Of a stretch of DNA of 64,000 bases, positions 1 through 8,283 are shown in pieces; the first letter of the stretch is position 1, and each line of letters starts with the position of its first letter. The stretch lies in assembly GCF_002224125.1 (NCBI RefSeq), contig NZ_NCSM01000007.1, forward strand, positions 127,839 through 191,838, read 5' to 3'. The notes beneath the pieces are model-generated. The model saw nothing but the letters and a program-made list of their open reading frames with translations. It was not told the DNA's origin and ran no database searches. The translations under genes were made by a program, and so were the position numbers. Source of the stretch: Streptomyces sp. NBS 14/10 (GTDB lineage Bacteria > Actinomycetota > Actinomycetes > Streptomycetales > Streptomycetaceae).

Positions 1-358
1 GGAAGCCGGTGGTGAACAGCAGGGTGGACTCGACGCCCAGCCAGTCCGCCAGCTCCTCCTCCATCTCCCGGTGCAGGGCCGTGGTGCCGTTGAGGATCCG
101 GGAGCCGGTGAGCGAGGTGCCGTAGCGGTCCACCGCGGCCTTGGCGCCGGCCAGCACACGGGGATGGCTGGCCAGGCCCAGGTAGTTGGGCGACCCCAGC
201 ATCAGCCGCGGTGTGCCCTCCATGGTGACGACCGGGTCCAGCAGGGATTCCGCGTTACGGAAGAACGGCAGGTTTCCGTTGGCGACGCCGCGGTGGTACG
301 CGGTGACGAACTCCGACGACTGCAGGTCCTTGAGCCAACTCGCCGTGTACTCAGGCAT
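1..358 (-). CDS. alpha-oxoamine synthase (AONS/KBL-like PLP acyltransferase), 3' end outside window
   Basis: The N-terminal 119 codons are present; the gene runs off the left edge. It begins MPEYTASWLKDL and carries the family landmarks SPNYLGLASHP and GTSLTGSRILNGTT followed by HREMEEELADWLG, as in 8-amino-7-oxononanoate synthase, 2-amino-3-ketobutyrate CoA ligase and serine palmitoyltransferase. These PLP enzymes condense an acyl thioester with an amino acid, losing CO2. The PLP lysine would lie outside the window. The ATG at 358-356 overlaps the end of the upstream ACP gene by 8 bp, so it is the last visible gene of a five-gene minus-strand operon. The ACP context suggests an acyl-ACP donor rather than pimeloyl-CoA. 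The amino-acid substrate cannot be read from this fragment. Confidence 0.85.
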   Translation of the reverse strand, partial: MPEYTASWLKDLQSSEFVTAYHRGVANGNLPFFRNAESLLDPVVTMEGTPRLMLGSPNYLGLASHPRVLAGAKAAVDRYGTSLTGSRILNGTTALHREMEEELADWLGVESTLLFTTGF

Positions 359-650
359 GGTGGTCCCCCTCGGCCTCGGTCCCCGCGCCGCCGCCGGACA
401 CGCGCACGATGTAGTCGATGGCGTCCCCTACGGTGCGGAGGTCGATGGCGTCCTCTTCGCCGATCTTCACGTGGAAGGTGTCCTCGAGCTCCTGGGTGAG
501 GGTGAGGATGTCGAGCGAGTCGATGCCGAGGTCGGCCTTCCAGGTCGCGCCGCGCACGATGCGCTCGGCGGACACCCCGCGGACCGTCAAGTGGTCCGTG
601 ATCACCTTCATGACCTCGTCATCCGTCACCCGGGTCGACTGCTCTGCCAT
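351..650 (-). CDS. acyl carrier protein
   Basis: This 99-residue ACP carries the phosphopantetheine attachment motif LGIDSLDILT with Ser45. It has the usual acidic helix II (LTQELEDTFHVKIGEED) and a His/acidic C-terminal tail. The ATG at 650-648 overlaps the stop codon of the upstream desaturase-like gene by one base, indicating translational coupling. It sits directly before the oxoamine synthase, so it is the likely carrier that hands the acyl chain to that enzyme. I infer this from order; the alternative is that this ACP carries the substrate of the diiron enzyme and the other ACP feeds the synthase. Confidence 0.9.
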   Translation of the reverse strand: MAEQSTRVTDDEVMKVITDHLTVRGVSAERIVRGATWKADLGIDSLDILTLTQELEDTFHVKIGEEDAIDLRTVGDAIDYIVRVSGGGAGTEAEGDHHA

Positions 651-1465
651 CACGCGTCCTCTCCTTGGTCCTGACCGTCCCGGCGTAGTTGTCCCCGGGC
701 CCTGACCAGATCGCGGCGGCTGACGCCGACCTTCTTGAGCGTCGGCATCAGGACGTCGCGGAAGAACACCTCGCGGTCGATGCCGATGACCTGCATCACG
801 GCCAGCCGCTTGTCGTAGTCGGGCAGCAGGTCGTAGGCCGGCATCTTGAATTCCTTGACCACATACGCGATGTCCTTGAGCGTGCCCTCGTAGTCCTCCT
901 GAAGGCATGCCTGGAGCGTGCGCCGGTAGAAATCCGCGTGCGCGGCCTCGTCCCGCGCGATGTAGCGGCAAATCTCGGCCATCACCGGATCGCCGAGGTC
1001 ACGCGCCCGGTTCAGCTGCTGCCGATAGCTCATCCAGGTCGTCTTCTCCTGGATGGCGCCGTACACGAACATTCTGCGCGGCGTGGAAAACGGCATCGTC
1101 CACCGCCGGCTGAGCACCCTCTTCTCGAATTCCCGGACCTGCTTGTCGGTGCGCTGTCCGGTGCGCAGCAGGAATTCCTTCAGGGCGAGCGCGTGCTTGG
1201 ACTCCTCATAGCCCCAGTTGACCTGGAACCACGCCTGTCCGAAGGACTCTCGTACGACATTGAGCCCTTCGGCCACATAGTCCGGCAGATACATCTCGAC
1301 GCCGAGGAAAGTCTCCGCGCACTGGGCCAGGCTCTCGTCCCGGCTCTGCTCCTGCCATTTGTCCCACGGAATATCGTCGAAGACACTCCAGCGGCGGCGG
1401 CGCTCGGCGAGTTCGAAGAACTCCATGTACTGCCGGTACAGCGTCTCCTCGGGAAGGAGGTCCAC
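650..1465 (-). CDS. acyl-ACP desaturase-type diiron oxidase
   Basis: This is a 271-residue soluble ferritin-like diiron protein with a GTG start and a GGAGG ribosome site just upstream. The carboxylate/histidine ligand pattern of the stearoyl-ACP desaturase family is visible: Glu51 or Glu57, then E88-SK-H91, Glu140, and E173-AA-H176. Family members insert a double bond into, or otherwise oxidise, an acyl chain held on ACP. It lies between two ACP genes, which fits a carrier-bound substrate. Length is slightly shorter than plant desaturases and close to actinobacterial DesA proteins. Regiochemistry, and whether it desaturates, hydroxylates or forms a terminal alkene, cannot be told from sequence. 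Confidence 0.8.
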   Translation of the reverse strand: MDLLPEETLYRQYMEFFELAERRRRWSVFDDIPWDKWQEQSRDESLAQCAETFLGVEMYLPDYVAEGLNVVRESFGQAWFQVNWGYEESKHALALKEFLLRTGQRTDKQVREFEKRVLSRRWTMPFSTPRRMFVYGAIQEKTTWMSYRQQLNRARDLGDPVMAEICRYIARDEAAHADFYRRTLQACLQEDYEGTLKDIAYVVKEFKMPAYDLLPDYDKRLAVMQVIGIDREVFFRDVLMPTLKKVGVSRRDLVRARGQLRRDGQDQGEDA

Positions 1466-1468
1466 GGC

Positions 1469-1741
1469 TCAGCCCTCCCGGACCGCGGGCTTACCGCCCC
1501 GGATCAGTTCGACGACATCGCCGACGGTGCTGACCCCGAACAGCACGTCGTCGTCGAAGCTGAGCCCGGTCTGGTCCTCGATGGAGACGATCAGCTCGAG
1601 GGTGGCCACCGAGTCGAGGCCGATCTCCCCGATGTCGTCCGCCAGCGTGAACGTACGCTCCGCCAGCCGGGCGTCCACCTGCGCCGCGGCCGTGGCGACG
1701 ATGCTGAGCGCTTCTTCTTCCGTCAGATCGGCGGTCGTCAC
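1469..1741 (-). CDS. acyl carrier protein
   Basis: This second ACP of the operon has 90 residues and the attachment motif IGLDSVATLE (Ser44). The GTG start at 1741-1739 overlaps the stop codon of the acyl-AMP ligase as GTGA, so the two are translationally coupled. Direct coupling to the ligase suggests that this ACP is the one loaded with the activated fatty acid. It differs clearly from the other ACP (GEIGLDS against ADLGIDS and different helix II residues), so the pair is not a recent duplication. Confidence 0.9.
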   Translation of the reverse strand: MTTADLTEEEALSIVATAAAQVDARLAERTFTLADDIGEIGLDSVATLELIVSIEDQTGLSFDDDVLFGVSTVGDVVELIRGGKPAVREG

Positions 1742-3411
1742 TTGGCTCCTCCATGGCCCGCGGGGCCGTTGTGGGAATACGCGCCCTGGGAATACGCGTC
1801 GCGGCAGGCGGCGCGCCGCAGTTTGCCGCTGCTGGTCTTGGGCAGCGTGCCGGGCTTCACCAGCACCACGTCGTCGGGCGTCACCCCGACCGCACCGCGG
1901 ACCCGGGTGGCGATCTGCTTCGCGAGATCCGGGGGCGAACTCGCCGGTTTGTGCTCGGCGACCACCACCAGGCGCTCGTCGGGGGTGGAGAACGCGATCA
2001 CATGGTCCGGGCGGACCGCCGGGAGCCCCAGAGCGGCCCATTCGATGTCCGTCGGGTGGTACTTGCGGCCGTGGTGAATGACCAGGTCCTTCGTCCGGCC
2101 GGTGACATACAGCTCACCGTCGCGCAGAAAGCCGAGGTCGCCGGTGCGCAGCCAGCCGTCCCGGAAGGTCTCCTCGGAAAGCTCGCGCGCCCCCCAGTAA
2201 CCGCGCGCGACGCTCCCTCCGCGGATCTCGATCTGCCCTTCGGTCTGCCCTTCGCCGGGCTCGTCGGCGAGTTCGCCGGAGGCGGCCCGGATACGGGCTT
2301 CCCAGCCGCTGAGCAGCGGCCCGCAGGAGACGATCTCGCGCGTCGCGGTCGCCTCGCCGGCTTTGGGCTCCACCGGGCAGACGGCACCCCGCTCCTCGAA
2401 GGCCGCGCGGTCCACCGACAGCGTGCGAAGCCCGTCGCCGATCGTGGTGAAGGCCACCCCGAGGGTGCCTTCCGCCAGCCCGTAGGACGGGGTGATGGCG
2501 TTCGCGTCGAACCCGACGGCGGCGAAGCGCTCGGCGAACTCCCGCATGGTCCGCGGCCGGACCGGCTCCGCGCCGACCCCCGCCACCCGCCATGCGGACA
2601 GGTCCCAGCCGGCCATCTGCTTGTCGGTCGCCCGGCGGCTGACCAGCTCGTAGGCGAAGTTGGGGGCGTAGGAGAAGGTGGCGGAGATCTTGGACATCCA
2701 GTCCAGCCAGGTGGTGGGCCGGCGCGCGAACTCGTAGGGCGGGATGAACCAGACGGGCACCTCGTACACCAGCGGCCCGAGCATGCAGCCGATGAGCCCC
2801 ATGTCGTGGTACAGCGGCAGCCAGCTGACGAACCGGTCGCGTTCGCCGGAGGTCCCCAGCGCCTGGTCCATGGCCCGGGCGTTCTCCAAGAGGTTGTCGT
2901 GGGTGACCACGACGCCCTTGGGCATGGCGGTGGAGCCGGAGGTGTACTGCAGGAAGAGCGGTTCCCCGCCCTCCGACTCCACCAGTTCTCCGGTCGGCTC
3001 CCCGGCGGCGAGCTCCGCGTAGCCGATTGGCTTGGTCCCCACCGCGTCGACGCAGATGTCGAAAAGCGACTCGTCGGCGATGATGTGCCGCGGCTCGCAT
3101 GAGGAATGGATCGAGTGCAGGCGCTCCCGGTATGCCTCGATCCGGGTCAGCATGGCCGGCGGGAACACCGGTACGGGGATGACTCCGGCGCGCACCATAC
3201 CGATAAAGGCGACGATGAACTCACGCTGACCGGACAGCATCAGAATGCCGCGGTCACCTCGCCGAAAACCCGCAGCGGCGAGCCTCCTGCCGAAGTCCTC
3301 ACCGGCGGCCTTCAGCTCCGCGAAGCTGAGAAAGTCAGTGGAATCCCCGGAGACGAACGTGAACCCCTGGGACGTTGATGACAACCGAGCGATGACACGA
3401 GAAAAGCTCAC
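1738..3411 (-). CDS. fatty-acyl-AMP ligase (FAAL)
   Basis: This 557-residue adenylate-forming enzyme has the P-loop-like motif YTSGSTAMPKG, the A5 region ITPSYGLAEGT, the A7 region WLRTGDLGFL and the A10 lysine in LPKTSSGKLRR. SWLPLYHDMGLIG and the FIPPYEFARRP region are typical of long-chain FAALs, which make acyl-AMP and pass the chain to an ACP instead of CoA. The GTG start at 3411-3409 was chosen because GGAGG lies about 10 bases before it; a longer upstream reading lacks such a site. It is the first gene of the operon and should supply the starter fatty acid to the ACP coupled to it. Confidence 0.9.
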   Translation of the reverse strand: MSFSRVIARLSSTSQGFTFVSGDSTDFLSFAELKAAGEDFGRRLAAAGFRRGDRGILMLSGQREFIVAFIGMVRAGVIPVPVFPPAMLTRIEAYRERLHSIHSSCEPRHIIADESLFDICVDAVGTKPIGYAELAAGEPTGELVESEGGEPLFLQYTSGSTAMPKGVVVTHDNLLENARAMDQALGTSGERDRFVSWLPLYHDMGLIGCMLGPLVYEVPVWFIPPYEFARRPTTWLDWMSKISATFSYAPNFAYELVSRRATDKQMAGWDLSAWRVAGVGAEPVRPRTMREFAERFAAVGFDANAITPSYGLAEGTLGVAFTTIGDGLRTLSVDRAAFEERGAVCPVEPKAGEATATREIVSCGPLLSGWEARIRAASGELADEPGEGQTEGQIEIRGGSVARGYWGARELSEETFRDGWLRTGDLGFLRDGELYVTGRTKDLVIHHGRKYHPTDIEWAALGLPAVRPDHVIAFSTPDERLVVVAEHKPASSPPDLAKQIATRVRGAVGVTPDDVVLVKPGTLPKTSSGKLRRAACRDAYSQGAYSHNGPAGHGGAK

Positions 3412-3806
3412 GTGCTGGAAACCTCCGCGTGCACGTACACCCCTTGGTAAGGGGGCATCGTTTTGCCGGGCCGCATTTTCGGTCCCCGGCGTCGTACGAC
3501 ACGGCAAGAAAATACCGAGGCTGGCACGCCACGGAATCCGGCACCCGATGTAGTCAGCGCTGCAACCAGAGCGGAAGTCCGGCATCAACCTTCCGCGGCA
3601 CGCCGGATCAACCTCAGGGGGTGGGCGGCGGCGCGCGTGCCGCCGGGGTGGGGCGGCGGCGGGTGGAAACCCCCGGCGCGGGGTGGTGCGGGATGTACCC
3701 CGGATCCGCCGTGTAGCCCACCTCTCAGGGCCGCCGTAGCTCCCTACCGTCGGACGTACGCGACCGCATGGCGCACGCCACTTCCCCCAACAGCAAGGAG
3801 CCGACC
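3412..3806. promoter_or_regulatory. divergent promoter region between the FAAL operon and the BBE-like gene
   Basis: This 395-bp stretch without a gene separates two divergent transcription units, so it must hold at least two promoters. No convincing dyad or riboswitch-like structure was found. The right part (3590-3700) is dominated by G-rich runs. No regulator gene lies next to it. Confidence 0.5.
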
Positions 3807-5444
3807 ATGGGTTCACACGACAAACACGCGCGGCGCACCGTCCTGCGGGCCATGTCGGCGGCGGGCGCGGGGCTGGCGCTGACCCCGTCCGCGGCCCGGG
3901 CGGAGTCCCCCGAGGGCACGGCCGGCTCCGGCGCGTGTGCGCCGGGGTGGCTGCCCGAGGGCCCGCTGCGGGTGTCGCCCGCCGACCCCCGTTACGCGCA
4001 TCTGGTCGCGCGGGGCGCCAGCAACCGCTTCCGGGGCAGGCCCGACCATGTCTACCTGGTCGGCTCGACGGAGCACGTCGTACGGACCGTACGGGAGGCG
4101 GTCCGATCCGGGGCGCGGCTCGCCGTCCGCAGCGGCGGGCACTGCTTCGAGGACTTCGTCGACAACCCCGACGTCAAGGCGGTCATCGACATGTCGCCCA
4201 TGGCGGATGTCTCCTTCGACGAACGGCGCCGGGCGTTCGTCGTCGAGGCCGGGGCCACCCTCGGCGAGGTGTACCGGAAGCTGTACCTCGGCTGGGGCGT
4301 GACCTTACCGGCCGGGTACCACGCCGAGGTGGGCGCGGGCGGGCATGTGCCCGGTGGCGGATACGGGCCGCTGTGCCGGCTGTTCGGGCTGGTCAGCGAC
4401 TATCTCTACGCGGTGGAGGTCGTCGTCGTGGACCACGCGGGCGAGGTGCGCGCCGTCGTGGCCACCCGGGAGGAGGACGATCCGAACCGCGAGCTGTGGT
4501 GGGCCCATACGGGTGGCGGGGGCGGCAACTTCGGCGTCGTGACCCGCTTCTGGTTCCGCTCCCCCGAGGCCACCGACGACACGGACCCGGCCCGGATGCT
4601 GCCCACCCCCGCCAGGACCGCGCTCACCTTCACCGCGGACTGGAGCTGGGAGGGGATGGACGAGGAACGCTTCACCCGCATGGTCCGCAACCACGGCCGG
4701 TGGGCCGAGCGGCACGGCGCCGCCGACGACGAGAACGCCGCGCTGTACGCCGAGTTCGCCCTGACCCGCCGCGCGGCCGGCGCCCATCTGCTCCTCGGCC
4801 AGGTCGCCGCGGAGCCCGGCGCCGATCGCCGGCTCCTGGACGGCTTCCTCGGCGCGGTGAGCGCGGGCACCACCCGGCCGGGCAACCTGAAGGTCCAGCG
4901 GCTGCCCTGGCTCACCGCCGCGCTGAACGGTTCGGGAGAGGCGGTGGGCGACTGGCACATCAAGATCAAGTCGGCTTTTCTGCGCCGCCGCCTGACGGAT
5001 GCCCAGCTCGCCGTCGTACACCGCCACCTCATCCGCGCGGACACCGATGTGGTCGCCGGGAGCGTCGTCCTCAACACCTACGGGGGCGCCGTGAACGCGC
5101 TGTCCGCCGCCGATACGGCCATGCCGCACCGCGACTCCGTCATCAAGCTCTCCTGCCTCGCGTCCTGGGCCGAGCCGGATCAGGGGCCTGACTATCTGGC
5201 CTGGATCCGCGAGTGCTACCGGGACCTGTTCGCCGACACCGGCGGCGTCCCCGTACCCGGCGAGGCCGCCGACGGCGCGTTCATCAACTACCCGGACACC
5301 GACCTCGCCGACCCGCACTGGAACACCTCGGACACGGCCTGGCAGACCCTCTACTACAAGGACAACCACCCGCGCCTGCGCGCGGCCAAGGCGCGCTGGG
5401 ACCCGCGCGAGGTGTTCCGTCACGCACTCTCGATCCGCCCCTGA
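3807..5444 (+). CDS. secreted BBE-like FAD-linked oxidase
   Basis: This 545-residue protein begins with an exported leader: RRTVLRAM followed by a hydrophobic run ending ALTPSAARA, possibly a Tat signal. The FAD domain (PCMH type) has RSGGH at 109-112, where His112 is the expected 8-alpha covalent FAD site, and VPGGGYGPL further on. The C-terminal BBE domain ends YYKDNHPRLRAAKARWDP...VFRHA. The Cys that gives a second covalent link in bicovalent members sits in a GTCPTVG-like motif; here the equivalent reads AGYHAEVG, so the flavin is probably monocovalent. The ATG at 3807 has AAGGAG seven bases before it. Likely substrates are sugars or aromatic natural products, but none is identified. Confidence 0.85.
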   Translation: MGSHDKHARRTVLRAMSAAGAGLALTPSAARAESPEGTAGSGACAPGWLPEGPLRVSPADPRYAHLVARGASNRFRGRPDHVYLVGSTEHVVRTVREAVRSGARLAVRSGGHCFEDFVDNPDVKAVIDMSPMADVSFDERRRAFVVEAGATLGEVYRKLYLGWGVTLPAGYHAEVGAGGHVPGGGYGPLCRLFGLVSDYLYAVEVVVVDHAGEVRAVVATREEDDPNRELWWAHTGGGGGNFGVVTRFWFRSPEATDDTDPARMLPTPARTALTFTADWSWEGMDEERFTRMVRNHGRWAERHGAADDENAALYAEFALTRRAAGAHLLLGQVAAEPGADRRLLDGFLGAVSAGTTRPGNLKVQRLPWLTAALNGSGEAVGDWHIKIKSAFLRRRLTDAQLAVVHRHLIRADTDVVAGSVVLNTYGGAVNALSAADTAMPHRDSVIKLSCLASWAEPDQGPDYLAWIRECYRDLFADTGGVPVPGEAADGAFINYPDTDLADPHWNTSDTAWQTLYYKDNHPRLRAAKARWDPREVFRHALSIRP

Positions 5445-5461
5445 CGCGCGCCACCTTCTCC

Positions 5462-5480
5462 CGGCCGTCGCGGACGGCCG
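5462..5480. terminator. hairpin between convergent genes
   Basis: CGGCCGTC (5462-5469) and GACGGCCG (5473-5480) form a perfect 8-bp stem with a GCG loop. It lies between the stop codons of the BBE-like oxidase and the convergent SnoaL-like gene. There is no T tract, as is common for Streptomyces terminators. Confidence 0.55.
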
Positions 5481-5503
5481 CGCTGAGACCGGCCAGGGCG
5501 TGG

Positions 5504-5902
5504 TCAGCCCTGAGTGCTCTTGGCGGCCTCGGCTGCCTTCGCCGCCTCGGCCGCCGGGAGACGGTCGAAGATCGTGGTGATGTGCTTGATCTTGCCGTCC
5601 TCGATCGTCATGTACTCCGAGCAGCGGAAGTCCTTGATCCACTGGGTGTCGAAGCTGTAGACGATCGCGGCGCTCTCCTCGTCGGCGAGCACCTTGGTCA
5701 CGGTCGCCTTGGTCAGCACGTTGACGAATCCCTGGGTGAACGGACGGTACGCCGCAACGCCCTCGATCCGGCCGGGAGGCGCGTCGCAGACGACGTCCTC
5801 CTTCAGGAAGCCCAGTGCGGTCTCGACATCCCCGCTGGTCCACGCCTTGGCGTAGCCCTCGGCGATGCGCTTGGTGTCGGTCGCGGTCGCGGTCACAGCC
5901 AT
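5504..5902 (-). CDS. SnoaL-like (NTF2 fold) protein
   Basis: This 132-residue protein starts MAVTATATDTKRIAEGYAKAW and has the cone-shaped NTF2/SnoaL pattern, with the central WTSGDVETALGFLKEDVVC and the end YMTIEDGKIKHITTIFD. The family includes ketosteroid isomerase-like cyclases and many small ligand-binding proteins of unknown role; function here is not determined. The C-terminus is an Ala/Lys-rich tail (EAAKAAEAAKS). A GGAAGGA site precedes the ATG. A 31-bp perfect palindrome lies 53 bp upstream and probably controls this gene. Confidence 0.75.
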   Translation of the reverse strand: MAVTATATDTKRIAEGYAKAWTSGDVETALGFLKEDVVCDAPPGRIEGVAAYRPFTQGFVNVLTKATVTKVLADEESAAIVYSFDTQWIKDFRCSEYMTIEDGKIKHITTIFDRLPAAEAAKAAEAAKSTQG

Positions 5903-5954
5903 GTCCTTCCGTAGCGGCCGCGTCGTTCAACGGCCTGATGACCGCATCCTCGGC

Positions 5955-5985
5955 GAGGTATATGACACCTGGCGTCATATACCTC
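5955..5985. promoter_or_regulatory. 31-bp palindrome, probable operator
   Basis: GAGGTATATGAC (5955-5966) is repeated exactly inverted as GTCATATACCTC (5974-5985), with a 7-base centre ACCTGGC. It sits in the 104-bp gap upstream of the SnoaL-like gene. AT-rich arms and the lack of a T tail argue for a repressor site (TetR class size) rather than a terminator. No regulator gene adjoins it. Confidence 0.6.
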
Positions 5986-6006
5986 AGGAACTTGGCGCGG
6001 CGGGAC

Positions 6007-6576
6007 TCAGGACGCCGGGGTCTTGTCGGCCGCGGTGATCTGACAGGTGATGGACGTCCGCTTGCTGTAGCTGGTGGTGTCCGCCATGGTGACCGTCTTG
6101 GTGGAGTTCGCGAGCACCGTGATGTATTTGTGCCGGTACCCGATGAGGCCGCCCGACGGATCGTTCCAGCTCACGGCGACGCTGTAGCTGTAGCCCCGCG
6201 TCATGTCGGCGTTGGTGACGGTGACGTCGTACTTGAGCTGCTGGGTCGACGGGTCGTAGTTGCAGTTGCTGCCGTCGGTCTCGTCGAGCCCTTCCGGGTC
6301 GTACGTGCTCGGCACGGAGGGGGAGTCCGACGGGGTCCCGTACGACGGCGCGGACGAGGGGACGCCCGAGGGCAGGTCGGTCGGCAGGTCCGTGGGCAGA
6401 TCGGTCGGAACCCCGCTGGCGCCGGACGACGCGCCGCCACTGCCGCCACCGGAGATGAAGCCGCCACCCCCGAGCCCATCGCTTCCGTTGCTGTGCCTGT
6501 CCTTCTTCCCGCAGCCGGTCAGGGCCAGCAACCCGACCGCGGCGACGGCGACAAGGCGTGAGGAACGGCGATGCAT
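6007..6576 (-). CDS. secreted lipoprotein with PTDL repeats
   Basis: This 189-residue protein has a type II signal peptide: RR-rich N-terminus, hydrophobic run, and lipobox LTGC with Cys at about residue 22. A Gly/Ser-rich linker follows, then three PTDL repeats and a Pro/Ser/Thr stretch that probably spans the cell wall. The C-terminal 85 residues form a beta-rich domain with two cysteines (GSNCNY and ITCQI) that may pair. It resembles generic Streptomyces cell-surface lipoproteins; no enzymatic motif is visible and no partner is evident from the neighbours. Confidence 0.75.
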   Translation of the reverse strand: MHRRSSRLVAVAAVGLLALTGCGKKDRHSNGSDGLGGGGFISGGGSGGASSGASGVPTDLPTDLPTDLPSGVPSSAPSYGTPSDSPSVPSTYDPEGLDETDGSNCNYDPSTQQLKYDVTVTNADMTRGYSYSVAVSWNDPSGGLIGYRHKYITVLANSTKTVTMADTTSYSKRTSITCQITAADKTPAS

Positions 6577-6790
6577 GTACTACCCCCGTGGGAAAACAGC
6601 CGATCAGGCTTTGACGAGCACACGCCACCCTAAATGGCTCCCCGCGCCGAGCTCGCCCCGGGGTCCGGCCGAGGTGCCATCGCACCCACAGCCGGTAACA
6701 TTCCAGACAAAACGCGAGAGCCTCCAGGCCAGGGAGGGCGCGACCATGCCACGCCACCATGCCAAGGGACGCGAGTCGAGGTGACCAACG

Positions 6791-7585
6791 ATGGCGACCG
6801 AGAGCGTGCGGTACCCGAGCCTGATCGTCCCGGTCGGCCACGTCGAGCCCGTACCGCGACGCGTCCGGGGACTGATCGGCGGCCATGTCGTCTTCGACAC
6901 CCGGCGCGCCCTGTACGTATGGGAGTGGCCCGCGTATCCCCAATTCAGCATCCCGATCGAGGACATGGCCGAGGGCGTCCTGACCGATGACCACCACACC
7001 GAATCCCTGGGCCCCGGCCCCGCGCGGCGCCACTCCCTACAGGTCGGATCCGAGGTCCGCCCGGGCGCCGCATGGCTCTGGACCGACGGCGCCCCCGAGC
7101 CCCTGCTCGGCACCGTCCGCTTCGAATGGAAGGCCCTGGAGTCCTGGTTCGAGGAGGACGAACAGGTCTTCGTCCACCCGAGAAGCCCCTACTCCCGAGT
7201 GGACGCGCTGCGCTCCTCCAGCAGCGTCCGCATCGAACTCGACGGCGTCGTGCTGGCCGACGCGCCACACTGCGTAAAGCTGTTCGAGACCGGCCTGCCG
7301 ACCCGCTACTACCTCGACCGCACCCACATCGCCTGGCCCCGGCTGCGCCCCACCGACACCGTGACCAGCTGCCCGTACAAGGGGACGACGAGCGGCTACT
7401 GGTCATTCGACAGCGACACCTCCACCCACGAGGACATCGCCTGGGCCTACGACTTCCCCACGCCCCACGTCAACCGCATCGCGGGCCTGGTCGCGTTCTA
7501 CAACGAACACGTCGACCTGTATGTCGACGGCACGCCACTGCCACGCCCCGCCGACCCGGCCACCGCTTCGTCTACAGTTACGTAG
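6791..7585 (+). CDS. DUF427 family protein, two domains
   Basis: This 264-residue protein has two tandem DUF427-type beta domains. The first spans about residues 18-90 (GGHVVFDTRRALYVWEWPAYPQ) and the second about 140-245 (LDGVVLADAPHCVKLFETGLP, then YYLDRTHIAW and CPYKGTTSGYWSF). The family is widespread in actinobacteria and has no established function. GAGGTGA precedes the ATG. The stop codon lies inside a BlaI-type dyad that belongs to the downstream two-component operon, 35 bp further on. Confidence 0.8.
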   Translation: MATESVRYPSLIVPVGHVEPVPRRVRGLIGGHVVFDTRRALYVWEWPAYPQFSIPIEDMAEGVLTDDHHTESLGPGPARRHSLQVGSEVRPGAAWLWTDGAPEPLLGTVRFEWKALESWFEEDEQVFVHPRSPYSRVDALRSSSSVRIELDGVVLADAPHCVKLFETGLPTRYYLDRTHIAWPRLRPTDTVTSCPYKGTTSGYWSFDSDTSTHEDIAWAYDFPTPHVNRIAGLVAFYNEHVDLYVDGTPLPRPADPATASSTVT

Positions 7586-7587
7586 AC
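7570..7587. promoter_or_regulatory. BlaI-type operator before the response regulator
   Basis: GTCTAC-N6-GTAGAC is a perfect dyad (7570-7575 and 7582-7587, spacer AGTTAC) and extends one base on each side. It matches the dyad found in front of the blaI-like gene at 12976-12993. It overlaps the DUF427 stop codon and lies 33 bp upstream of the response regulator start. Confidence 0.6.
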
Positions 7588-7620
7588 GATCGACCGGAGC
7601 TGCTGGGCCGACGGAGGATG

Positions 7621-8283
7621 ATGCGCCCCAAGATCCTGATTGTTGAGGACGATCACGCCCTGCGGGATGTGCTGCGCCGGGGGCTGTACGAGGAGAACTT
7701 CGAACCCGTCCCGGCCGCCGACGGTGCGACCGCCCTGCGGCTGGCCACCGCCGACCTCGCGGCGGCCGTCCTGGACGTCGGGCTGCCCGACGCGGACGGA
7801 CGGGACGTATGCCAGGCGATGCGTGCCAACGGCTTTCTCGCCCCCGTGATCTTCCTGACCGCCCGGCACCAGCTCACCGACCGGCTGTCCGGCTTCTCCG
7901 CCGGGGGCGACGACTACTTGCCCAAACCCTTCCATCTCGCCGAGCTGGCCGCCCGGCTGCGCGCCGCGCTCAGACGAACCGCCCCCCGCTCCCTCGCCAC
8001 AACCGGTGATCTGGTCCTCGACGCGGTGGATCACGGCGTGACCGTGCACGGTGTCCGCGTGGGCCTCTCCCCCACGGAGTTCCGGCTGCTGGCCACGCTT
8101 GTCGCCGCGGACGGGACGCTCGTACGCCGCCGCGACCTGGTGCGGGCCGGCTGGCCGGAGGGCGCGCAGGTCAGTGACAACACCCTGGACCAGTATCTGA
8201 GCCGACTGCGCCGCAAGCTGCGTGAGACGGGCAGCAGCCTGACGATCGATACGGCGCGGGGCGTCGGACACCGCCTGTCATGA
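7621..8283 (+). CDS. OmpR/PhoB-family response regulator
   Basis: This 220-residue regulator has a receiver domain beginning KILIVEDDHALRD, with phospho-acceptor Asp52 in VLDVGLPDADG and the lysine in YLPKPF. It is followed by a winged-helix output domain (LSPTEFRLLATLVAADG...RLRRKLRETGS...RGVGHRLS). Two ATG codons lie in tandem (7618 and 7621) after ACGGAGG; the second has the better, though still short, spacing. The stop overlaps the kinase start as ATGA. Two 11-bp-phased direct repeats upstream of the nearby DUF347 genes are of the kind such regulators bind. Confidence 0.9.
   Translation: MRPKILIVEDDHALRDVLRRGLYEENFEPVPAADGATALRLATADLAAAVLDVGLPDADGRDVCQAMRANGFLAPVIFLTARHQLTDRLSGFSAGGDDYLPKPFHLAELAARLRAALRRTAPRSLATTGDLVLDAVDHGVTVHGVRVGLSPTEFRLLATLVAADGTLVRRRDLVRAGWPEGAQVSDNTLDQYLSRLRRKLRETGSSLTIDTARGVGHRLS

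Noticed and set aside
4305..5978. 557-codon minus-strand open frame over the BBE-like gene
   Set aside because: It is antisense to a gene with clear FAD and BBE motifs and crosses the SnoaL-like gene out of frame; its composition is that of a GC-driven shadow.
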